DNA from: an uncultured Clostridia bacterium
GTDB taxonomy: Bacteria; Bacillota; Clostridia; Oscillospirales; Ruminococcaceae
Assembly (NCBI GenBank): GCA_944386285.1
Contig: CALXAM010000002.1
Location: forward strand, 39,264-103,263
DNA length: 64,000 bases
Direction of reading: 5' to 3'
In this document: one piece after another, positions 16,502-24,641 of the stretch
How the letters are laid out: every line of letters starts with the position of its first letter
Numbering within the stretch: position 1 is the stretch's first letter
Translations under genes and position numbers: made by a program
Notes under the pieces: generated by a model
Databases searched by the model: none
Told to the model about the DNA's origin: nothing
What the model saw: only the letters and a program-made list of their open reading frames with translations

Positions 16502-17680
16502 TCAGATCAAATTTTTTAAAATGTTTTCTGCGCCAAACTGGAATGCACCATACATTGCGGAGTTTGTATAAAACGGTGTTGTAACAGCCGGAGGCGGCAG
16601 AGGAATTTGCGCGAGACAGTGCATCACCGTATCGGTTAAAATGCTGCCAAACCCCGTATATTCGCCGCCGATGATTACCATTTGCAGGTTAAGTGTATAA
16701 GCGATATTTGCAATTACACGCGCCACAACACGCGCGGTGTCTTTTGCAAACTGAATGCAGAATGTGTCACCGTTTGCAGCTGCTTCAATCATCATGTCAA
16801 GATAGAATGTGTGGTTTTTAAAATGTGCAGCAAGTGAAGAGGCGGCCGCTTCTTCCGGATGAGCAGCGATATAGCGGCGAATTCCTTCCATAGACGTAAT
16901 ATGCTGGAGTTCGTCATAGCAGTGAAGCCAGTCGTTATAGACAATAGAATAAGCAAGCTCACCGCCGGAATGGGAATGTCCTTCATAGAGCTGGCCGTTT
17001 AAAATCAGACCGCCGCCCACTGCAAGACCGATCCATGCAAACAACAGATTGTCCACATGTTTGCCGACCCCGAAATGTTTTTCGCCAAGCGCCGCGAGGT
17101 CAATATCGTTTTTCACCGCAATTTTACCGGCAAATTGATCATGAAACACATCTGCTAAATTGATTTTGTCGCCGTTGCGGCATTCAAACGGAATATGTTG
17201 TTCATCGTAGCAGGAAGTAGGCGCGGTGATGACCAGTTTTCCGATTTGTTCGTGCGGAATATTGTGTTCCTTGCAGAGTGCATCAATTTGCTTTGGCACC
17301 TCAGAATGAATCCAAGCGCCGGAAAGATCGCATGGAAAAGAAATGGAATCAATAAAAATTGGTTCGCAGTACAAATTGCATACCGCTACAGGAATTTTTC
17401 CTCGCGTAATATAGCTGATAAAGTCAAGAACCAGTACATAGCGTACATTTTTATTGAAATCAACAAGCATCGGCTTTTTGCCGATTTCACTTTCTGAAAA
17501 ACCGATTTCCATGAGAAGATCCCGTTCCATCAGCGCGGTGATATTTGCGGAAACCGTCGGTTTGCTGATCGAAAGCTTTTTTGAAAGATCCGCCCGGGAG
17601 ATTGGTCCGTGTTCAATAATATATTTCGCGATTGCACGCTGATTGTTTTGCTTTAAGAGTGTTTGATTTCCTGCCGGCAT
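16502..17680 (-). CDS. ROK-family transcriptional regulator (NagC/XylR-like)
   Basis: 392 residues: N-terminal winged helix-turn-helix (about 10-65, with RADLSKKLSISKPTVSANI as the recognition part) and a C-terminal ROK sugar-kinase-like domain. The NDIDLAALGE and GLAVGGGLILNGQLYEG motifs correspond to the kinase Asp region and glycine loop, but the usual GExGH zinc/sugar signature reads GELAY. It probably acts as a sugar-sensing repressor rather than a kinase. The start at 17680 is required because the promoter's -10 overlaps the upstream ATG at 17716. Its targets are not evident; it is divergent from trmB. Confidence 0.9.
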   Translation of the reverse strand: MPAGNQTLLKQNNQRAIAKYIIEHGPISRADLSKKLSISKPTVSANITALMERDLLMEIGFSESEIGKKPMLVDFNKNVRYVLVLDFISYITRGKIPVAVCNLYCEPIFIDSISFPCDLSGAWIHSEVPKQIDALCKEHNIPHEQIGKLVITAPTSCYDEQHIPFECRNGDKINLADVFHDQFAGKIAVKNDIDLAALGEKHFGVGKHVDNLLFAWIGLAVGGGLILNGQLYEGHSHSGGELAYSIVYNDWLHCYDELQHITSMEGIRRYIAAHPEEAAASSLAAHFKNHTFYLDMMIEAAANGDTFCIQFAKDTARVVARVIANIAYTLNLQMVIIGGEYTGFGSILTDTVMHCLAQIPLPPPAVTTPFYTNSAMYGAFQFGAENILKNLI

Positions 17681-17714
17681 ACGTCCACCGCTTTCTTTGT
17701 CTATCCTTAAAATC

Positions 17715-17743
17715 ATTATAAGGCGAAAGCGTCATAGTGTCAA
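17715..17743 (-). promoter_or_regulatory. Consensus sigma-A promoter of the ROK gene
   Basis: On the minus strand TTGACA (17743-17738), 17-bp spacer, TATAAT (17720-17715): a perfect consensus promoter. The predicted start is about 17708, leaving a leader of about 28 nt. Confidence 0.92.
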
Positions 17744-17771
17744 GAAATACACGGAAAACAGGGAAATGCGG

Positions 17772-17800
17772 TTGCTTTTTTTACATGTACATGATATGAT
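17772..17800 (+). promoter_or_regulatory. Promoter of trmB
   Basis: TTGCTT (17772-17777), 17-bp spacer, TATGAT (17795-17800), about 38 bases before the chosen start. It is back-to-back with the ROK promoter. Confidence 0.65.
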
Positions 17801-17837
17801 AAAACGCTGGAAGAATGGGAAAGGAATGTGGAACAAC

Positions 17838-18560
17838 ATGCGGATGCGCGCAAAAAAATGGGCACGGCCGGAACTTGCGGTGTGCCCGTACTATGTAAAA
17901 GAACCACAAGAATATAAAGGAAAATGGGATACGGCGTTTTCAAAAAAACAGCCGCTTCATGTGGAATTAGGATGCGGGAAAGGCCGCTTTTTGGCACAGG
18001 CAGGAATCTACAATCCGCAGGTGAATTTTCTTGGCATTGATCTGATCAGTGATATGTTGGGCGTCGCACGCCGCACGATTGAATCAGCATATGCACAAGT
18101 AGAGCGTCCGGTGGATAATATCCTGCTTGCAAGTATGGAGATTACACGGATTGATATGGATTTTTCAGATGCGCCTGCCGATCAGGCGGAGCGAATTTAT
18201 ATCAATTTCTGCAATCCGTGGTTTAAACCGTCTCAGCATAAAAAACGGCTGACACATCCGCGTCAGCTTGAAAAATACCGGATGTTCTTAAAAGACGGCG
18301 GCGAAATTTGGTTTAAAACAGATGATGATTTGCTGTTTCATCATTCAATCGGATATTTTGAACAGATGGGATTTTCTATTCGTTATTTGACATATGATTT
18401 GCATACAAGCGGTTTTTCGCCCAATTATCGTACCGAACACGAAGAAATGTATACCGCACAGGGGATCAAAACAAAATTTTTGATTGCAGTCAAAGAGCCG
18501 GGAGAATATTTGGCGCCAAAACGCGAAAAAACTTTAGAAACCGCGGAAAATAAGGCTTGA
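17838..18560 (+). CDS. trmB: tRNA (guanine-N7-)-methyltransferase
   Basis: 240-residue SAM-dependent enzyme that makes m7G46 in tRNA. The methyltransferase core is visible: HVELGCGKGRF near 40-50 (SAM loop), FLGIDLI, then YINFCNPWFK, the TrmB variant of the NFPDPW motif with Pro-Asp replaced by Cys-Asn, and GEIWFKTDDD. MRMRAKKW is typical of the TrmB N-terminus, so the ATG at 17838 is preferred; ATG at 17826 is possible. The stop codon lies inside the -35 box of the next promoter. Confidence 0.93.
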   Translation: MRMRAKKWARPELAVCPYYVKEPQEYKGKWDTAFSKKQPLHVELGCGKGRFLAQAGIYNPQVNFLGIDLISDMLGVARRTIESAYAQVERPVDNILLASMEITRIDMDFSDAPADQAERIYINFCNPWFKPSQHKKRLTHPRQLEKYRMFLKDGGEIWFKTDDDLLFHHSIGYFEQMGFSIRYLTYDLHTSGFSPNYRTEHEEMYTAQGIKTKFLIAVKEPGEYLAPKREKTLETAENKA

Positions 18561-18585
18561 CACTGCCGCGCTTTTTCGGTATAAT
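18557..18585 (+). promoter_or_regulatory. Consensus promoter of the ylxM-ffh operon
   Basis: TTGACA (18557-18562, containing the trmB stop), 17-bp spacer, TATAAT (18580-18585): a perfect sigma-A consensus. Confidence 0.93.
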
Positions 18586-18590
18586 ATCCA

Positions 18591-18616
18591 CTTGTAAAGC
18601 TTAATTGCTTTACAAG
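18591..18616 (+). promoter_or_regulatory. Hairpin at the very 5' end of the ylxM-ffh transcript
   Basis: Perfect 10-bp inverted repeat CTTGTAAAGC / GCTTTACAAG with a 6-nt TTAATT loop, starting at about +1 of the predicted transcript. It could be an mRNA-stabilising 5' stem or a DNA operator; it lacks a T-run, so it is not a terminator. Confidence 0.5.
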
Positions 18617-18637
18617 CCGCGAAAAGGATGTGGGTGG

Positions 18638-19009
18638 ATGAGTAAGAATTTAAACGTTGCGGTTTTGCTCGATTTTTACGGGAATATGCTGACCGACAAA
18701 CAGCGTGACGCCATCGACCTTTATTATAATCAGGATCTTTCACTGTCGGAGATTGCCGAGCATCAGGAAATTACCAGACAGGGTGTACGGGATTCGATTA
18801 AACGCGGTGAAGTGTACTTGTTTGAACTCGAAGATAAACTTCATTTGTTCGATCAGTATATTGAAACGCTCAAGGCATTTCAGGAGATCGGATATGTAGC
18901 AGATCGGATTGCACGGGAGAACGATGCGGTTCATCATTCTCGGGCGATTTCCGATAATATTGATCAGATTAAACGCGTGATCGAACGGTATGTGGAGAAA
19001 AACGCGTAA
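18638..19009 (+). CDS. ylxM: YlxM/p13-like DNA-binding protein, SRP operon
   Basis: 123-residue UPF0122 (YlxM) protein with a sigma-70 region 4-like helix-turn-helix (DLSLSEIAEHQEITRQGVRDSIKRGE, about 40-65, described by position). YlxM is encoded next to ffh across Firmicutes and is thought to modulate SRP function. The start at 18638 follows AAGGATGTGGG and matches the family's short N-terminus; the frame opens earlier inside the leader hairpin but without a ribosome-binding site. It is 18 bases from ffh. Confidence 0.93.
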   Translation: MSKNLNVAVLLDFYGNMLTDKQRDAIDLYYNQDLSLSEIAEHQEITRQGVRDSIKRGEVYLFELEDKLHLFDQYIETLKAFQEIGYVADRIARENDAVHHSRAISDNIDQIKRVIERYVEKNA

Positions 19010-19027
19010 AAAAGGAGAGGAACAGAT

Positions 19028-20365
19028 TTGGCATTTGAATCGTTGTCGGATAAACTTGCAGCGGCGTTTAAAAAGCTGCGCTCTAAGGGCAAACTGACCG
19101 AACAGGATATCAAAGAAGCCATGCGCGAAGTGAAAATGGCACTGCTCGAAGCAGACGTCAGCTATAAAGTTGTACGCGATTTTGTCAAATCGGTAAGCGA
19201 GCGCGCAGTCGGTGCAGAGGTCATGGAAAGTTTGACGCCTGCACAGCAGGTCGTTAAAATCGTAAATGACGAGCTTTGCCAACTGATGGGAAATGAAAAT
19301 CAACGCATTCGATTCGCTTCCAATCCGCCGACTGTTATGATGATGTGCGGCTTGCAGGGTGCCGGTAAAACGACCCATGCAGCAAAGCTTGCGAAGTATT
19401 TTATGAAAGACAATCACCGTCCGCTCTTGGTTGCGTGTGACGTCTATCGTCCGGCTGCAATTGAGCAGCTTAAAGTGGTTGGTTCGCAGGTTGGCGCGCC
19501 TGTCTTTGAAATGGGACAGGGTGATCCGGTGAAAATTGCACAGGCGGCAATCCGTCATGCAAAGGATTACGGCAATGATATTGTCATTATCGATACCGCC
19601 GGCCGTCTGCACATTGACGAAACACTGATGGATGAGTTAAAACGCATCAAAGCAGCGGTTTCTCCGCAGGAGATCATGCTGGTGGTTGATGCGATGACCG
19701 GTCAGGACGCGGTCAATGTCGCAGAGTCGTTCCATAACGCACTTGATATTGATTCTGTACTTTTAACGAAGCTTGACGGCGATACACGCGGCGGTGCAGC
19801 ACTTTCTGTGTTGGCTGTCACCGGAAAGCCGATCAAATTTGTTGGTATGGGCGAAAAGCTTGATGAGATCGAGCCGTTCCACCCAAAACGAATGGCATCG
19901 CGTATCCTTGGAATGGGCGATGTGCTTACACTGATCGAAAAGGCGCAGACTGCGCTTGACGATAAAAAAGCGGATGAAATGCTTCAGAAAATGAAGCAGA
20001 ACAGCTTTGATATGAATGATCTGTTAGAGCAGATGCACCAGATCCGGAATATGGGTTCGATGAAACAGCTTTTATCGATGATCCCCGGTGTCGCATCAAA
20101 GATCAAAGATTTGGATATCGATGATCGCCAGCTTGTATATGTTGAGGCGATCATTACGTCGATGACAAAAGAAGAGCGTGAGAAACCTTCGATTATCAAT
20201 CCGAGCCGGAAACGCCGGATTGCCGCCGGATGCGGACGAAAGGTGGAAGACGTCAATCGTCTGCTAAAACAATTTGAGCAGATGCAGAAAATGATGAAGC
20301 AGATGAGTGGAATGAAAGGCAAGAAAGGCCGTCGGATGCGGATGCCGAATTTCCCAATGCAGTAA
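19028..20365 (+). CDS. ffh: Signal recognition particle protein Ffh (SRP54)
   Basis: 445-residue SRP GTPase that binds signal peptides and SRP RNA and docks on FtsY. The N domain (1-90) is followed by the G domain with [10 protein letters not shown]-loop, the DVYRPAA insertion, DTAGR (G3) and TKLDG (G4), and the Met-rich M domain (from about 310) ends in an [12 protein letters not shown] tail. The start is TTG at 19028, preceded by AAGGAGAGG; no ATG fits the conserved N-terminus. Part of the SRP/ribosome maturation operon. Confidence 0.98.
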   Translation: MAFESLSDKLAAAFKKLRSKGKLTEQDIKEAMREVKMALLEADVSYKVVRDFVKSVSERAVGAEVMESLTPAQQVVKIVNDELCQLMGNENQRIRFASNPPTVMMMCGLQGAGKTTHAAKLAKYFMKDNHRPLLVACDVYRPAAIEQLKVVGSQVGAPVFEMGQGDPVKIAQAAIRHAKDYGNDIVIIDTAGRLHIDETLMDELKRIKAAVSPQEIMLVVDAMTGQDAVNVAESFHNALDIDSVLLTKLDGDTRGGAALSVLAVTGKPIKFVGMGEKLDEIEPFHPKRMASRILGMGDVLTLIEKAQTALDDKKADEMLQKMKQNSFDMNDLLEQMHQIRNMGSMKQLLSMIPGVASKIKDLDIDDRQLVYVEAIITSMTKEEREKPSIINPSRKRRIAAGCGRKVEDVNRLLKQFEQMQKMMKQMSGMKGKKGRRMRMPNFPMQ

Positions 20366-20450
20366 ATGTTTGATATTCTCCCGCTTACTGTGGGTTGAAT
20401 CTATATATTTTAATACAATATGTAATTTATTTTTCAGGAGGACTTTTCAA

Positions 20451-20693
20451 ATGGCAGTAAAAATCAGACTTCGCCGTATGGGCGCGAAAAAAGCACCGTT
20501 TTATCGTATCGTTGTGGCTGACTCGAGATATCCGAGAGATGGCCGTTTCATTGAAGAGATCGGCTACTATGATCCGACCAAAAATCCGTCTGTTGTAAAA
20601 GTAGACGCTGATAAAGCAAAAGAGTGGATCAAAAACGGTGCACAGCCGACTGACACTGTTAAAAAATTGCTCAAAGATAACGGCGCTCTGTAA
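20451..20693 (+). CDS. rpsP: 30S ribosomal protein S16
   Basis: 80-residue S16, which binds 16S rRNA during early 30S assembly. The opening [25 protein letters not shown] is diagnostic. The start at 20451 follows CAGGAGGA. It sits 85 bases after ffh and 46 before khpA, the standard Firmicutes order. Confidence 0.98.
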   Translation: MAVKIRLRRMGAKKAPFYRIVVADSRYPRDGRFIEEIGYYDPTKNPSVVKVDADKAKEWIKNGAQPTDTVKKLLKDNGAL

Positions 20694-20739
20694 TTAAGAC
20701 ATTCGTTTTGCAAAACGCAAAGGAGTCACGGAGGGCAAT

Positions 20740-20973
20740 ATGAAAGAGTTATTGGAATCCATCGCAAAAGGCCTTGTCAATGATAAGGACGCTGTGAATG
20801 TGACGGTAGACGAGCCGAATGAGGAAGGCGTCACCGTATATCATCTTCATGTCGCGCCGGATGATATGGGCCGTGTGATCGGCAAACAGGGCCGGATTGC
20901 AAAAGCAATCCGTGTTGTGATGCGTGCAGGCGCATCGCGTACAGAAGAAAAAGTTGCAGTCGAAATTGACTGA
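20740..20973 (+). CDS. khpA: KH-domain RNA-binding protein KhpA
   Basis: 77-residue single KH domain protein (YlqC). The RNA-contacting GxxG loop is seen in GRVIGKQGR near residue 47-55. In other Firmicutes KhpA pairs with KhpB/Jag and influences cell elongation and division. GGAGG precedes the ATG. A hairpin terminator after it could reduce expression of rimM and trmD. Confidence 0.95.
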   Translation: MKELLESIAKGLVNDKDAVNVTVDEPNEEGVTVYHLHVAPDDMGRVIGKQGRIAKAIRVVMRAGASRTEEKVAVEID

Positions 20974-20977
20974 TGCA

Positions 20978-21006
20978 AAAACGGGAAGCATTTGCTTCCC
21001 GTTTTG
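20978..21006 (+). terminator. Intra-operon terminator after khpA
   Basis: Stem AAAACGGGAAGCA / TGCTTCCCGTTTT with a 2-4 nt loop and a short T-run; probably a partial terminator inside the operon. Confidence 0.75.
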
Positions 21007-21041
21007 TATACCGGACAGAATGAAAAAACGGAGGAAGCGGT

Positions 21042-21557
21042 ATGAAAAAAGCGTTTTTGGAAATCGGAAAAATCGTTTCAACCAGTGGCCTAAAAGGCGA
21101 AGTCCGTGTACAGCCATGGAGTGATTCGCCGTCGTTTTTGCTCTCGTTTGAAACGATGTATTTTGATGCGGGAAACGAGAAGGTCAAAGTGGAAAAAGGC
21201 CGTTTGAATAAAAATATTGTTGTATTGAAACTCTCGTGTGCGAATACGGTGGAGCAAGCCAATGCACTGCGTGGCCGTATTTTGTATGTGGCGCGTGAGG
21301 ATGTAAATTTGGAAGAACGGACCTATTTTGTACAGGATCTCATCGGACTGCGTGTGATTGATGCAGACGATGAAACGATTGAATACGGAACGCTTTCTGA
21401 TGTGAGCCAGACGGGAGCCAATGACGTCTATCACATCGAGAAGAACAAAAAAGTAACATTGATTCCGGCAATCCGCCAGGTTATCATCGATACTGACATT
21501 GATGCGGGTGTGATGAAAATTCGGCCGATGAAAGGGCTTTTTGACGATGAGGATTGA
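21042..21557 (+). CDS. rimM: Ribosome maturation factor RimM
   Basis: 171-residue protein that assists 16S 3'-domain processing and binds S19. The N-terminal beta-barrel opens with GKIVSTSGLKGEVRVQPW, and the C-terminal PRC-barrel includes TYFVQDLIGLRV and IPAIRQVI. GGAGG precedes the ATG. Its end overlaps trmD by 11 bases, so the two are translationally coupled. Confidence 0.96.
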   Translation: MKKAFLEIGKIVSTSGLKGEVRVQPWSDSPSFLLSFETMYFDAGNEKVKVEKGRLNKNIVVLKLSCANTVEQANALRGRILYVAREDVNLEERTYFVQDLIGLRVIDADDETIEYGTLSDVSQTGANDVYHIEKNKKVTLIPAIRQVIIDTDIDAGVMKIRPMKGLFDDED

Positions 21558-22287
21558 TATTGCGACCTTGTTTCCCGAAATGTGCGAAACTGTGTTAAAT
21601 GAAAGCATCATCGGACGTGCACGCCGTGCAGGATTCATCGAACTGCACTGTCACAACATCCGCAGTTATACGACCGACAAACACGGCCGTGTGGATGATT
21701 ATGGTTATGGCGGCGGAAAAGGCATGGTGATGCAGGCAGATCCGATTTTCCGTTGTTATGAGGCGGTGTGCGCAGAACTTCCGAAAAAGCCGCATGTGAT
21801 CTATCTTTCACCGCAGGGTCGGGTGCTTACACAGCAGCGTTGTGTGGAGTATGCGCAGATGGATTTTTTATTTTTGCTGTGCGGTCACTATGAGGGTGTG
21901 GATGAGCGTGTGCTCGAGGAAATCGTTGATGAAGAGGTCTCCATCGGCGATTATGTGCTGACTGGCGGAGAGCTGCCGGCGCTTGTTTTAACCGATGCGA
22001 TTGCACGAATGTGTGACGGCGTACTCGCAGAAAGCATATGCTATGAAGAGGAAAGTCATTTTGCAGGCTTGCTCGAATACCCGCAATACACCCGTCCGGA
22101 AGTTTGGCACGAAAAGCCGGTTCCACAGGTGCTTCTGTCCGGACACCACAAAAATATTGCAGATTGGCGGCGTGCAAAGCAACTTTTGCGTACACAAGAA
22201 AAACGCCCTGATTTGTATGAAAAATACAAACTTACTAAAGAAGATGAAAAATTGATACAGAAACATCCGGAATTATTTGGGAAATAG
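21547..22287 (+). CDS. trmD: tRNA (guanine-N1-)-methyltransferase
   Basis: 246-residue SPOUT-class enzyme making m1G37, which prevents frameshifting. RIDIATLFPEM opens the protein; the SAM-binding knot is seen in LLCGHYEGVDERV and SIGDYVLTGGELPA. The ATG at 21547 fits family length; the frame opens 6 bases earlier with TTG. In most Firmicutes rplS follows; here a 230-base gap and ptsH follow instead. Confidence 0.97.
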   Translation: MRIDIATLFPEMCETVLNESIIGRARRAGFIELHCHNIRSYTTDKHGRVDDYGYGGGKGMVMQADPIFRCYEAVCAELPKKPHVIYLSPQGRVLTQQRCVEYAQMDFLFLLCGHYEGVDERVLEEIVDEEVSIGDYVLTGGELPALVLTDAIARMCDGVLAESICYEEESHFAGLLEYPQYTRPEVWHEKPVPQVLLSGHHKNIADWRRAKQLLRTQEKRPDLYEKYKLTKEDEKLIQKHPELFGK

Positions 22288-22428
22288 AATGCAAATTCCA
22301 GTGTACATTACCATCTGTGTTGAAAGAATTGTGTGAGAGTTGCACAATCGGAGGAAATCTAAAAACGGGGCGAAATGGCGAAAAAGCAGAAAATCGAGAG
22401 AAACGTTTCGCATTTTATTTTTGATACA

Positions 22429-22456
22429 TTGACGTCGAAAATGATTATGTTATAAT
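22429..22456 (+). promoter_or_regulatory. Promoter of ptsH
   Basis: TTGACG (22429-22434), 16-bp spacer, TATAAT (22451-22456). The palindrome GAAACGTTTC at 22400-22409 lies just upstream of the -35. The rest of the 22288-22517 gap shows only a small ATTGTG/CACAAT hairpin. Confidence 0.75.
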
Positions 22457-22517
22457 AAGATCACACGTTTTGATTTATACTATATTTTAATTAGATCTAT
22501 GAAGAGGAGCGCTTGAG

Positions 22518-22781
22518 ATGTACGTAAGTGAGGTAAAAGTTCAGAATCAGGTAGGATTGCATGCACGTCCGGCCACTTTCTTTATTCAGAAAGCAAATGA
22601 GTTTAAATCATCAATCTGGGTGGAAAAAGATGAGCGCCGTGTGAATGCAAAGAGCCTTCTTGGTGTGTTGTCTCTTGGTATTGTGGGCGGCACAGACATT
22701 CGCATCATTGCGGATGGCGTTGACGAGCAGCTTGCAGTTGACAGCTTGGTTCGTCTGATTGACAATGGATTTACAGAATAA
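22518..22781 (+). CDS. ptsH: Phosphocarrier protein HPr
   Basis: 87-residue HPr. The active-site His15 lies in GLHARPAT and the regulatory Ser46 in AKSLLGVLSL, so both PEP/EI-dependent phosphorylation (sugar PTS) and HPrK/P-type Ser phosphorylation (CcpA coupling) are possible. AGAGGAG lies upstream of the ATG. No ptsI is adjacent. It is convergent with a second HPr-like gene that lacks the histidine. Confidence 0.95.
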   Translation: MYVSEVKVQNQVGLHARPATFFIQKANEFKSSIWVEKDERRVNAKSLLGVLSLGIVGGTDIRIIADGVDEQLAVDSLVRLIDNGFTE

Positions 22782-22795
22782 GCTTACGCAAAAGG

Positions 22796-22829
22796 CTGTT
22801 GCAGAATCTCTGCAGCAGTTTTCTTTTTT
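22796..22829 (+). terminator. Terminator of ptsH
   Basis: Stem CTGTTGCAG / CTGCAGCAG (one G-U pair) followed by TTTTCTTTTTT. Confidence 0.85.
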
Positions 22830-22836
22830 GTCGCAT

Positions 22837-22866
22837 AAAAAAACGCGCCGCTTTTGTGCGGCGCGC
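22837..22866 (-). terminator. Terminator of the HPr-like gene
   Basis: GC-rich stem GCGGCGCG / CGCGCCGC with a 6-nt loop; on the minus strand it is followed by a T7 run. Confidence 0.88.
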
Positions 22867-22886
22867 CTTTTTGTGAAAAAACAAGA

Positions 22887-23117
22887 TTATTCCACGATGA
22901 ATTTTTTGATATCAGCAAAGAAAGCGTCTGCGTTATCAGTATGTGCATCGAGTTTAATCGGTTTTGAAATGTCGAGGCTGAAAATACCCATGATGGATTT
23001 AGCATCAACAGCATATCTACCAGAGATCAAATCGACATCGTAATCACATTTGCAGACGGTGTTTACAAATTCTTTGACATCGTTAATAGTGTTTAAGCGG
23101 ATCATGACTGTTTTCAT
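22887..23117 (-). CDS. HPr-like protein lacking the active-site histidine
   Basis: 76-residue HPr-fold protein. The central KSIMGIFSLDI (Ser41) matches the Ser46 helix of HPr, but the N-terminal GLHARPA motif is missing: the equivalent region reads NTINDVKEF with no His. It therefore cannot accept phosphate from Enzyme I at the usual site; it may be regulatory, as proposed for Crh, which also lacks His15. The start at 23117 follows GGGGGT; the frame extends 12 codons upstream without support. It has its own promoter and terminator and faces ptsH. Confidence 0.85.
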   Translation of the reverse strand: MKTVMIRLNTINDVKEFVNTVCKCDYDVDLISGRYAVDAKSIMGIFSLDISKPIKLDAHTDNADAFFADIKKFIVE

Positions 23118-23162
23118 ATGGAAACCCCCTAAGTTTGTTTTATAGTTTTTCACTATAATTCA

Positions 23163-23191
23163 AATATAACAGGTCAATTCTTTTTCGTCAA
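23163..23191 (-). promoter_or_regulatory. Promoter of the HPr-like gene
   Basis: On the minus strand TTGACG (23191-23186), 17-bp spacer, TATATT (23168-23163). Confidence 0.72.
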
Positions 23192-23198
23192 CTGTTAA

Positions 23199-23227
23199 TT
23201 GTAAACTTCATGAAATTCCTTTATAAT
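23199..23227 (+). promoter_or_regulatory. Promoter of mtaB
   Basis: TTGTAA (23199-23204), 17-bp spacer, TATAAT (23222-23227), divergent from the HPr-like promoter and 70 bases before the mtaB start. Confidence 0.75.
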
Positions 23228-23296
23228 TATATTAAACAATTTACGAACATTGAGCAGTTTTCTGTGACCGATGGAAAACTGCGTACGGGGGAACAA

Positions 23297-24613
23297 ATGA
23301 AGGCGTCATTTTATACATTTGGATGCAAAGTGAATCAATATGAAACACAGGTGCTTTCGCAGTATTTTGCATCGCAGGGATTCGAGGTTGTACCGTTTGA
23401 AGAAGAAGCGGATGTTTATGTGATCAATTCCTGCACGGTGACGTCATCTGGAGATAAAAAGACAAAGCAGCTGGTACGTCAGACCAAGCGGCGTGCACCG
23501 CATGCAGTGGTTGCGTTGGTGGGATGTTTTCCGCAGGCGTTTCCTGAAAAGGCAGCAGCCGTTACGGAAGCGGATGTGGTGGCCGGCGCGAAAGATCGCA
23601 AGCAGCTATTCGACAGCGTGTGCAAAGCAATGAATGAAAAGCAGCGTGTGGTGACGCTTTCACCGCATACACCGGGAGAGCCGTTTGAACCGATGCAGGC
23701 GGACTTTTTTGCGGAGCATACACGCGCGTTTGTTAAGATTGAGGATGGCTGTGATCGATATTGCAGTTATTGCATTATTCCAAAAGCACGCGGTCCAATT
23801 CGCTCAAAACCGATTGAGGATATCAAACGTGAGCTTTCCGGACTCGCAAAAAACGGATATAAAGAAGTGGTTCTGGTTGGAATCAATTTAAGTTCCTACG
23901 GAAAAGAAACGGGTGCATTTCGTCTGGCAGAAGCAGTGGAAGCTGCCTGCTCAGTAGAAGGAATCGAACGCGTTCGGCTTGGTTCATTGGAACCGGAACT
24001 TTTAACAGATGACGATCTTGACCGGATGGCAAGGCAAAAAAAATTCTGTCCGCAATTTCACCTTTCGCTGCAAAGCGGTTGTGACCGTACATTAAAACGG
24101 ATGAACCGCCATTATACGGCAGCAGAATATGAGGCGCTTGTTACGCGCATCCGTGCGCGGTTTGATCATGCGGCAATTACCACCGATATCATGGTGGGAT
24201 TTGCCGGTGAAACGGAAGAGGATTTCTTAGAATCCGTTTCGTTTGCGGAAAAAATCGGATTTGCACGGGTCCATGTATTTGCCTACTCTGTTCGAGCAGG
24301 TACCCGTGCGGAGAAAATGGACGGACATTTACCGCAGTCCGTCAAGGAAGCGCGCAGCCGCGAGATGATCAAGCGGACCGATGCGCTTCACGCTGCATTT
24401 TTGCAGTCTCAACTTTTGACTGTCCAGTCGGTGCTGTTTGAAACCAGACAGCCCGATGGGTTGTATACCGGATATACTGAGAATTATACACGTGTCACGG
24501 TACCGTGTGATCGGGATATCTGTGGAGAAATTCTTCCGGTGCGTCTGTTATCATGCGATCAGGAGACGTGCAGCGGAGAGATCGTTTCCGGTGTTTTGCC
24601 GGAAGGAATGTGA
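23297..24613 (+). CDS. mtaB: tRNA t6A37 methylthiotransferase MtaB
   Basis: 438-residue radical-SAM enzyme that converts t6A37 to ms2t6A in tRNA. The N-terminal UPF0004 domain supplies three cluster cysteines (Cys10, Cys46, Cys77); the radical-SAM motif CDRYCSYC gives Cys152/156/159; a TRAM domain closes the protein. The opening FGCKVNQYE is typical of MtaB rather than MiaB. The start at 23297 follows GGGGG and matches the family; earlier in-frame ATG codons lie in the promoter leader. purL follows after 28 bases and may be cotranscribed. Confidence 0.95.
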   Translation: MKASFYTFGCKVNQYETQVLSQYFASQGFEVVPFEEEADVYVINSCTVTSSGDKKTKQLVRQTKRRAPHAVVALVGCFPQAFPEKAAAVTEADVVAGAKDRKQLFDSVCKAMNEKQRVVTLSPHTPGEPFEPMQADFFAEHTRAFVKIEDGCDRYCSYCIIPKARGPIRSKPIEDIKRELSGLAKNGYKEVVLVGINLSSYGKETGAFRLAEAVEAACSVEGIERVRLGSLEPELLTDDDLDRMARQKKFCPQFHLSLQSGCDRTLKRMNRHYTAAEYEALVTRIRARFDHAAITTDIMVGFAGETEEDFLESVSFAEKIGFARVHVFAYSVRAGTRAEKMDGHLPQSVKEARSREMIKRTDALHAAFLQSQLLTVQSVLFETRQPDGLYTGYTENYTRVTVPCDRDICGEILPVRLLSCDQETCSGEIVSGVLPEGM

Positions 24614-24641
24614 ATTTTACAGACAGGAGAGGAAAACCAGC

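Noticed and set aside
18740..19612. A 290-codon open frame antisense to ylxM and ffh
   Set aside because: Spans two well-supported sense genes with P-loop and HTH motifs; cysteine/histidine/phenylalanine-rich composition is typical of a shadow.
22400..22409. cre site (CcpA) upstream of ptsH
   Set aside because: The central CG and flanking A/T fit, but the outer TG and CA of the consensus are replaced; kept only as a weak palindrome.
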